NCBI GenBank assembly: GCA_011799875.1
Contig: CM022301.1
Span: 10,311,570-10,375,569 of the forward strand
Origin: Thinopyrum elongatum
Lineage: Eukaryota > Streptophyta > Magnoliopsida > Poales > Poaceae
Direction of reading: 5' to 3'
Length of the DNA: 64,000 bases
The notes beneath the pieces were generated by a model. That model did no database searches and was not told where the DNA came from. It was given only the letters and a program-made list of their open reading frames with translations. Position 1 is the first letter of the stretch; every line of letters starts with the position of its first letter. The position numbers and the translations under genes are program-made. Shown in pieces: positions 56,522-64,000 of the stretch.

Positions 56522-58325
56522 TTGGATTCTCGGGCGGTCCTGTCTCACCTGATTATCGACTTTTATATTTTTCTTGGAATTCCTTGGGCGGTCCAACGCC
56601 CGACGTTCCATTTTATTTTCTTGCTTTATGTAACACCCTGGTTTTCGCTCCCTTTTTTTCCTTCGCGGGATTTGACTCCCGTCTTTTTTTCTCGGTGTTA
56701 TCGGATTTCTCTCGCTCTTGGCTATACGAAGATGGTCATTCAGCCTTGCCTCTCCTATCCAGTTAGAGATTCTCTCCAGTCCAATCTTGCCACCTAAGCT
56801 CTATTCTCAGGACTTTGCCATCGGAACCCTACCTTCCAAGTTATCGGAAGGGAAACCCTAATCTCTTCCGTTAAAAAGGAACCCCAATTTCATTTGATCT
56901 TCTGCCTCCCAAACTTTTCTCAGTGATCATCCTATCTTTTTAAACCCTGGATATGTAAAAATATTGACAAGTCATTTGCAATATTTTTCATTTGAAATTA
57001 ATTCCTTTTTCTGCCAGTTAAGGGAATTAAATCCAGGAAAATATCTATCCATCTCCAAAGTTCATAAAAACTTGTGGAGATATTCTTTATGATCATATTG
57101 AGCTCTCACAAAAATATTGGAAATAATTAAATAAGGGAAATTGCATTTTCCTATTTAAAGCTAATATTGCATTTTGGGCCCTTTCTAATGGAACTACCAT
57201 TTTTGTAGCCAGGAAAAATCCCAAATAAATTGTGGAGCTTCTCCTATCCATATCTTCACCATTTCCATCAAGAACCCAAGTTCCATAATACAAATTTTGA
57301 GCACCACATCAATTTGCAAATTCTGTCCAGTTGGGCAAATTGCAAAGGAAGTGCTTGAACCCTTGATCTATTTGAGCTGAAATATTTCATGGTGGTTAAC
57401 ATTGATAAAGCACTCATGGAAACCAAAAATCAGCTCAATCCATATAACCATTCATCCATAGCAATTTTCTAAATTTCTGTCCATTTGGAACCACTATGAA
57501 GCAAGTACCATTTTGGTGTACCCAAATGGTATGAAACTTTTACAGTGGCTTCATATGTTCAAATCACTCACCTCCTCCAAATTTCAACTCAATGCAAGCT
57601 AGTATGTGAGTGCCACATCAAAGTTTGCATTTCTGACCAGTGGGGTCCATTCTACAGCAAGTGCCCTCAATTCTTATCCAAATGGCTTCAAATTTTTCCA
57701 GCATCTACTCCGTCCTATCCTATTTCATTGTGACAAAGATCCAACTCCATTTATCCATCCATTTTTCCATAAAATGTCAACCAAGTTTGCTGTCAGAATC
57801 ATTCTCGGCAAATATCTCCTTCCTCAGATCTATCCAGATGATACTAGCCTCATCTCTTATCTAATTGAGCAGTGAGGGACTGGTTTGGCAAGGTGTGAGG
57901 AGCAGTAGCTTGCCAGAGCATGTAGCACGCATGGTGACCACGCTGAGAGCAAGCCAACTGCGCGCCCTGTGCACTGGTAGTGTTTGATCTCATCGGACCG
58001 GCCAGCTCAAGCCACTCTGGCTCGTCCGGGCATGTCCAGTGGCTCCCTCGCCTCCATGCGCTCCTCTCCAGACTCTTCTCCCCTCCTCTCCCCTCCTCCT
58101 TGCGCCACGGCGAGTGCCACCATGGCCACTGCTCCACCCGTGACTCGCCGGCGTCGTCTTCCTCTCTGTCCTCTTCTTCCTCGAGCTCTCTCGAGCGCCC
58201 TCAAGGCCTCTCCTCTTCCCGCGAAGCCACCGGAGGCCACTACCGTCCAGCCACGTCACTCCAATGCTCCAGTGCGGTGATGAGATCGCCACCGTGGCCG
58301 TGCTCATAGCCTCGCCGTGGCCAGG

Positions 58326-58335
58326 CTATAAATAG
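58326..58335 (+). promoter_or_regulatory. TATA box of the LTR
   Basis: CTATAAATAG in a GC-rich setting, matching the plant TATA consensus, about 1.7 kb into the LTR. Predicted start of the element's transcript lies about 30 bp downstream. Confidence 0.7.
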
Positions 58336-59281
58336 CCTCCTCTTGGCCCTGTCGAGCTCACCCACCTCCCTCTCCTCCCTCCCAGTAGCCCCTTGCCATC
58401 GAACGGAGCCTCGGAGGTCTTCTCTTCCACCCACGGCCACCATTGCCGCCGTCGGCCTCCACTAGAATTCGAGCGAGGCAGCGGTTCCCCCTACACTTCT
58501 CCACCTCTAGCAGCTCCACTCCACCACGACGAACCCCTCCATCCTCTCCCTGCCTCACCGGAGTACCCATGTGCGCGTGCGCACGTTCGCCCGAAGCCAT
58601 GCCCCCGGCGCTGGAGCCGCCATCGTCTCGGTCCTTCCCGGCGTGCGTGCAGCACATGGGTGGGTGCAGCATCTCTCCCTGAGTGCGTCGGTGGCCTCGT
58701 GAGCCGAACACCGCCGGAGTCGCCGGGAACCTTCGCCGGAGCTCGCCCCCTATCCTCTGTTCCCGTGAGGCGCCACCGCTCTGCAGCCCTCCCCAGCGCC
58801 AGCTGACGGACTGGACGGCCACGCCGCTCCTCCCCGCACCCGCCTGCGTCCTCGCTCCGGCCCGAAGCGGCCGGAATCACCAAGGCCGTCACCGGCATCG
58901 CCCCTTCCCTGATCCTCCTCTGTCTCGATCGGGAACAGAGGGAGGAGTGCGAAGACCCTGCATGTAGGCCCGACCTGGCAGTGACGGGGCCCCCTCCCTC
59001 CGCTTTTTTTAAAGGGAGCAGCCGCAGGTGGGCCTGCCCAGCGACTGCAGCGGTTGCGCGGCCCAGCCAGCACCCAGGCACTAGCCACTTTCGGCCCGTG
59101 CGGCCCAAGAGCACAGTGCTCTTTTCTTTTATCGGTGGAAAAACTGCTGAGGACCCAAAAGTAATTATTTATATTACAGGAAGGTCCCAAATAGTAAAAC
59201 CATCACATCTTTTTACTCGTAACTCCGAATCAGGTGAAACCAACACCCACGTCTTCAGATCATCGAGCCCGTTCCGATGGT

Positions 59282-59317
59282 GTCATTTTCATAATGTTCT
59301 CCCAAAGTGAAAATGAC
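59282..59317 (+). promoter_or_regulatory. 10 bp inverted repeat GTCATTTTCA/TGAAAATGAC (second LTR)
   Basis: Arms at 59282-59291 and 59308-59317, loop 16 nt. It pairs with the copy at 51371 in a related LTR. Confidence 0.8.
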
Positions 59318-59567
59318 CATTTTACCCTTGCCCTTCTATCAGCCCTCTGAGAGAGAATCCTTTCCGGCGGATTTTCCTGCGAGGCTACCGCACCTTCTTC
59401 CCGGAGTATTCTTCGACCCCAGGCAAGCCGACCATCTGATATATGCCCTAAAGCATTGCTCTGTGTTATTCTTGCATGTTTAAATTAATATGCTTATGCT
59501 TGTCTGTGTAGTAGTGAGCTGTATGGGACGCTAATGAACCCTTGCCTACCTTTCTTTGGTGACGGCA

Positions 59568-59815
59568 CCACGCCTGTGTTTTGAGCTGCTTCTGGCCGTC
59601 CACGGTGGATGCCGACTTTTACTTCTCTTGTCAACAACTAGCCCGTGTTCTGAGCTGCTTTTCGGCCATCGCGGGCAGGTGCTGAATTTGTTTCCGTAGA
59701 AGTGGCCCTATGCTCTGAGCTGTTCTTCAACCGTCTTCGGGAATTGCTACTTTCTTCTTATCGACACTGTCTCATGCTCTGAGCTGCTTTTCAGCCATCT
59801 TGAGTCGGGGTTGAG
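59568..59815. repeat. Degenerate tandem repeat of about 64 bp, four units
   Basis: Four units, each with a TCTGAGCTGCTTTTCGGCC-like core (variants at about 59579, 59648, 59714 and 59777), separated by 60-70 bp. Confidence 0.75.
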
Positions 59816-60504
59816 TTATTCCAGTGATGTCCCAGATCTGAGTTGTAAAGACCGTTCTGGTGGCTACTGGTTTATTTGCCGGTTTCACACGAGGGTTCAG
59901 ATGGTCGTTACCCTACAGCTACCACTTGTAAAGTGATAAATTGCCATTTAAATCTTGTTTCACTAATAACTCATTGTGATGTTATATGGAGATAGGTTGT
60001 TATGTTTCCACAGTTGTTACCTCATACATAGTTACCACCATGTTAAGTTATTCATGATATCCATGCTTGTTAAGTACTTGCCAACTAAACTTAGTCGGTT
60101 GATCCATAGTCACCTCTCCGGACATATCCGTGCAACCACATTTGCCAGTATGGGATGGCCTTGACTTGGTCTGATCGCATGCTCTTTCACCGGTACCACC
60201 AGATAGGGAAGGTTATGCGTGCGCGCTACCCTAGCCCGGTAGGCGGCGATAACCTTGTGAGCCCAGTTAATTGTTTAACCCGGGAGTCCTCGTTTAGGAC
60301 AGTTGTTTGGCCACGACGGTGGCAGGTGTCAGGAGCGACATAGGGGCCACCCAGGGTAGGACTCCGGGGGAGGATGATTGCCGGTGGTACGATGAAGGAG
60401 TCACGGGTTAGGCAAGTTTCGTTGGAATAGCACCGGTCCACCCGAATGGGAACATGTACTAAGTATGAGGCCGGGTACTCCATGGTGTGGGTAAAGTGCG
60501 CAAC

Positions 60505-60556
60505 CTCTGCAGAGTGTATGAATCTATTCGAATAGCCATGTCCACGGTATTGGAAA
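60505..60556 (+). promoter_or_regulatory. Three-part palindromic LTR module, copy 9 (56629 LTR)
   Basis: CTCTGCAGAG (60505-60514), CTATTCGAATAG (60524-60535), CCATGTCC, loop, GGAA. Both palindromes are perfect; the third stem has one change. Confidence 0.82.
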
Positions 60557-60902
60557 GTACGTCCAGGCCTCACTAGGTGGTCAACCATAGTAATGGTAAT
60601 AATGATGGAAGAACTCGTCTTATGCCCTAAAGTACTCAGTGGATCGTGAGTATTCTAAGGGTTGTAAGGCAACCCAGAAGAGAGTAAGTTCGTCAGACTT
60701 GTAGTGCAGATGCACGGACATCGGGTGATGTCAGGAGTATGAAATATTTACTAGATATGCTTTACTTTACTGTATTTTACTTTAGTAGTTGTCTTGCTGG
60801 ATAAACCTGTTATGCCATGATAATTAATGTTGCTCTAATAACCAATGCATGCTTGAATGCCATGGATTGCTTTGCTTGGTGTATATATTAGTTGGTTTGC
60901 TT

Positions 60903-60925
60903 GCGAGTAGATTCAAAAGTACTCA
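60903..60925 (+). promoter_or_regulatory. Inverted repeat near the LTR 3' end, copy 8 (56629 LTR)
   Basis: GCGAGTAG, loop ATTCAAAA, GTACTC: five of six inner pairs, about 310 bp before the LTR end. Confidence 0.6.
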
Positions 60926-61238
60926 GCGGCCTTTAACATGGCCAGGTTCACATAAGGATCCGTCGTCCATCGTCGAGGAGCCGAAGCGTTCGTGAGCTAG
61001 AAGAGTAACCCAATCAGATCCCTGTGGAGTGGAGCCGCACCCAGACCATGCTGCCTTGGATAGAGCTTTCCGCTGCCATCACCTTTGTGAAATATCATGT
61101 AAGACCTATATATCCATTAATAGAAATGCCTGTGTTCATGATACTTGTTGTAAACGCGCATGCCAGAGTGATTTCCTAGGCTGGCACGCGTAGCGACCAT
61201 CTGGCTACAGCGGTAATCAGGCGGGGCACCACAACGGA

Positions 61239-61250
61239 TGGTACCAGAGC
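61239..61250 (+). other. Variant tRNA-Met PBS
   Basis: TGGTACCAGAGC, one change from TGGTATCAGAGC, 5 nt after the LTR end. It is followed by AGCCAGGCTGACTA, nearly the same leader as in the array element. Confidence 0.85.
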
Positions 61251-64000
61251 AGCCAGGCTGACTATATGTTACACTAGCTAGACTTCATTGTCTTGTGCTC
61301 AGTAGAAAGCCCAGATGGATTTCAGCCATCTTTGCCAAGATGGCACGGCTCCTATTGATCATAAAGCAACCCCATAGGTTTTTGGCTCCATCAGACCCCA
61401 ACTCTTGTGGCCTTTGCCTCCGGTGGGAAAATACTCGCACCCGGCAACAACCCGTGAGCCCTGAAACCCTAGGGAAACTAGATATCCCTACCTTGCTTGC
61501 TAGCCATGGCATTTCTCTCCTTAACACTAGTTTCCTTTGGGAAACGCTTATAAATTCCATCTTTCCCCAATAACCCTAGAATCGTTGACTAAGCCACTTT
61601 GGCTATGGTCGTGTGTCGAGTTTGATGTTCCCTAAGGAAGTAGTAGAAGCTTGACACCAGTGCTACCAGGAGCATTGTGTGGTTTCACTTCTAAATCCTT
61701 AGAGGTGCATCGAGTGTGCTATGCTAGTTATACTAGTGAATCTTCGGCCATGTGTGTAAGGTCCGCAAAAATTTGAGCTTTATTTGCTTTTTGGTTTTTC
61801 ACAGTTTTTGTTTCTTTTGTTGGTTCGATTTCTTCGCTTCAACTGGATCCATCCGCAAGTGCCGCTAAGAAGATCAGCATGCAACTTGGATAATACCCAA
61901 TAATCCAAATTCAGCAAGAGCCAAGCCATGCCAACTGCCCGATATTCAAAACATTATCACCGGATCTGTCAGGAATGAAGAATGGGCCAGAAGCAGAATC
62001 TCTGTGCAACAGACAAAGCCAGAATGTACATGAGAAAGTTTGCCTCAGAATAGATCATGCCTAAGGAGCAGTCAGATGAGCTACCAAGAATGAACACCAG
62101 TAAGGAAAAATTATTCCGTCCACGATACAAGGATTATTTCAGTCAGTAAGGTGAACCGAGTCTTCAGTGGCCCAAGAATCATCTATTACCCACCGAAGAC
62201 ATATTTCAAGAAGGTGAATGTGCCAAGAGCAACAACAAAACTCCGGTACGTTGGTACAAATTTCAAAGCAAATCTTGAAGTTCACCGGTGCAAATACAAA
62301 ATTTTCTGGGCACTGTGATAAGGTTTACAAGGAATATGGATAAGTTTGCGGTTGCCCAGAATCAATGAGAACTTCACATGCTTGGAAGCTCAGCTGAACC
62401 GAATGGAATTATCCGTCAACTTCTTATTATCGGCAACACTTGGTTTGATACAAAGGGTATTCTGAATTAATTAACAACATGAAGTTTGTATCAGTTAGGT
62501 AGCCTTTACAGTTGCAATGATGAGACCAGCAGAAGATAAGCGGTGTGCGTGAAAACGGAAAATCTTCAGTCAAGGTATGGCCTATACTAAGTTTGGCTCC
62601 GCTATGGGTAAATTTCCGGATACTTCGGAAGGAAGCCAGAATCGGCCATAGATCCGACTGCGTACACAAGGCTTCTGGAATAAGGAACCCAGCCTTCCTT
62701 CACAAGTTGCTAGACTCCCAATCTTCCTTGGTACGCCACTCGGTGCAAAAATCTTCTGGGGTTCGGCACCCCCATCTTTCACAGCATGCTACCGTAGAAA
62801 ACTTCCGGCATAAGACACCTGACATTCCGCAGTAAGCCACATGAAGGAAAACTTTTAAGGCACGATACCTAGCCTTCTTCACCATGCTACTTAGGCAGAA
62901 GCTTCGAGCATAAGGAATTCAGCGTTTTTTTCAACAAGCTATTGTGCCTACAACAAGCTTGTCAGAAGCACGAACTAGTCTGGACACACATCCGCCTCAG
63001 AACTCAGTGGTTATGAATGGATTTATCCTACACCTGCATATGTTGTGAGCATGCAGTCCAGTGGAACAGTTCATGCGAGCCACTCGTACACGGGAATGAC
63101 TGTGTTCAGAGAAGCATTGGCCCCGTATTTAAAAGAAAAATATGAGCGCATCAACCCCTACGAGATATGCAAGAGTAATTTGTGAGAACAAGCCTGACAA
63201 GCCGGGAAAACAATCAAGAAGCCGTGTTGGCAGGTCATTACAGGTACATCAAAGGAATCTGCAAGAACCAAGAAGTTCGGACAAACCACCTCTGTGACGG
63301 TCAACCAGATACAGCTTCACGGACAGAGTGGTATTACCAATCCTTGTCAGACTCTTGCATATATGGCCACAACAATGCAGCCAGCATGTCATACTCATTA
63401 TGAATATGGGCCATCAACCAATATAAGAGGCTATGCTCTAAAGGATGCACCTAATGATAGCCATACTATGTTCAGCTCGGTGGTCATAGCAAGGACTACA
63501 TAAGCTATATATGACACAACCATCTTCGCGAACGACAGAGTTTGAAACAAGACATTCAGATAGAATGGCTCAAAGCACGTCAGCAGCAACAGCTCCTAGA
63601 CATCATGACATCATTGGAATAAGAGATCACTGTCTATGATTACTTTGTGATTATGCTTGACATTTCAGTTGGGGATACGACAGTGATAATTGGGTTATAC
63701 CACCCTTGAATTTTGGATCACCTAAGGACAAAGTCAGAATGCCTAAGATAGAAGGAAATATCAGTATGGAACCCACAGCCAGACTGAGCATTCTGACAAG
63801 GCAAAAAGAAAGCCACCCACACTCACTCGAGGCCATACGAGCACGTGATCCTTGTACCAGAAAAGGATGTCTTGCCCACGACAGTCAGAGTACGAAGTTC
63901 GCAATAAAACCCAAGCAGTTGCTTCCAGGCCATGGAAACCGAGCTGTTTGTTGGTACTACTCGCTACCTCACCCAGCAACACCACTGTCAGAACAAAAGG
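61251..64000 (+). mobile_element. Internal domain of the 56629 element: no recognisable gag or pol in the first 2.7 kb
   Basis: The longest ORFs are under 100 codons and none shows capsid, protease, RT or integrase motifs. The sequence is AT-moderate with a degenerate repeat (62667-62945). The element is either non-autonomous or heavily decayed; any coding part would have to lie beyond the window. No host gene is seen. Confidence 0.55.
62667..62945. repeat. Degenerate tandem repeat of about 50 bp
   Basis: Five or so decayed units, each running from a CTTCYGG-like start through ATAAGGNACC and GCCTTC to a CAnnATGCTA-like end (units near 62668, 62748, 62798, 62849 and 62899). Detected by eye and strongly diverged. 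Confidence 0.5.

Larger units (their letters stand above)
20944..56628 (+). mobile_element. Tandem array LTR-int-LTR-int-LTR-int-LTR of a non-autonomous chromovirus derivative
   Basis: Four LTRs of one family (starts 20944, 27524, 33806, 50406) alternate with three internal domains in the same orientation. Each LTR end is followed by TGGTATCAGAGC, and each of LTRs 2-4 is preceded by the same CTTAAGGGGGG PPT tract. Unequal LTR recombination between copies is the simplest origin. The element lacks gag, protease, RT and integrase. The sequence just before the PPT (CGAATCTCGGGGACGAG in copy 1) matches the 3' end of the chromovirus pol at 46314-46345, which points to origin from a Tekay/Del-type chromovirus by loss of gag-pol. 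Left target flank is CTAGC; the right flank is outside the window. Three younger elements are nested in it. Confidence 0.9.
50406..56628 (+). mobile_element. Array LTR 4, split by a solo LTR and cut at its 3' part by another element
   Basis: LTR 4 occupies 50406-50568 and 53070-56628; the gap is a solo LTR. Its last part, about 500 bp including the second inverted repeat and the PBS junction, is displaced beyond the window by the element that inserts at 56629. It has the GC-rich core, the module at 55968 and the 49 bp minisatellite at 56280. A 202-codon plus-strand ORF (53746-54354) and a 164-codon minus-strand ORF (53739-54233) overlap in the GC-rich core. Confidence 0.9.
56629..61233 (+). 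mobile_element. 5' LTR (4605 bp) of an LTR retrotransposon running off the right edge
   Basis: Starts TGTAACACCCTGG, like the solo LTR at 50569, and ends GGGGCACCACA, followed 5 nt later by a PBS. The left target flank is CTTTA. It contains AT-rich sequence (56850-57900), a GC-rich promoter-like segment with a TATA box (58326), a 10 bp inverted repeat (59282), a four-copy degenerate repeat (59568), the palindromic module (60505) and the second inverted repeat (60903). Parts of 59215-59430 and 60122-60590 align with the solo LTR while intervening parts do not. The many ORFs at 57980-59310 overlap on both strands and look compositional. Confidence 0.85.

Noticed and set aside
57980..59310. Cluster of ORFs of 80-207 codons in the LTR at 56629
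   Set aside because: They lie in GC-rich LTR sequence with overlapping frames on both strands and low-complexity Ser/Pro/Arg products. No homology is recognisable.

Overview
This window is plant nuclear DNA, almost certainly from a large grass genome and most likely Triticeae (wheat, barley or Aegilops type). That reading rests on the element types seen: Athila-type and chromoviral Ty3/gypsy LTR retrotransposons with 1.4-4.6 kb LTRs, nested several levels deep. I find no host protein-coding gene, no tRNA or rRNA gene and no CRISPR array. Every coding stretch I can support belongs to a retrotransposon, and all are damaged or non-autonomous.

Layout, left to right. 1-2640 (minus strand): a Ty3/gypsy gag that runs off the left edge, with its PBS-like site and 5' LTR. 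2640-8750 (minus): a non-coding LTR retrotransposon (5' LTR and degenerate PBS near 6700), split by a solo Athila-type LTR at 4110-5680 with a perfect CACCC target duplication. 8760-9975: the 3' part of a chromovirus-like LTR. 9976-13873: Athila-type LTR remains, a tRNA-Asp-type PBS and a degenerate acidic ORF. 13874-20943: a second Athila-type element with LTR, PBS, broken gag-protease with no RT or integrase, and the Athila ORF-1 (envelope-position) gene.

That element is interrupted at 20944 by the main object of the window: a tandem array LTR-int-LTR-int-LTR-int-LTR (20944 to at least 56628) of a non-autonomous chromovirus derivative. Its LTRs (3.9-4.2 kb) are longer than its internal domain (2.3 kb). 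The internal domain has a tRNA-Met PBS and a remnant of the chromoviral pol 3' end plus PPT, but no gag or pol. In their place are two ORFs (here A and B) that look like diverged copies of one dsRBD-like fold. Three younger insertions sit inside the array: a full-length chromovirus (39074-49154, TSD atatc/aaatc) with a near-complete but nonsense-riddled pol and most of gag deleted; a solo LTR (50569-53064, TSD ttcat); and an LTR element starting at 56629 that runs past the right edge.

The most interesting signal is not a gene. Nine LTR copies from five LTR types carry the same non-coding module: palindrome CTCTGCAGAG, then palindrome CTATTCGAATAG (replaced by a different perfect palindrome, CTAATCATGATTAG, in the chromovirus), then GTCC-loop-GGAC. 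A second inverted repeat (GAGTAC/GTACTC type) lies about 330-450 bp before the LTR end in the same families, and its stem changes while pairing is kept. Together these look like conserved structured elements of grass chromoviral LTRs.
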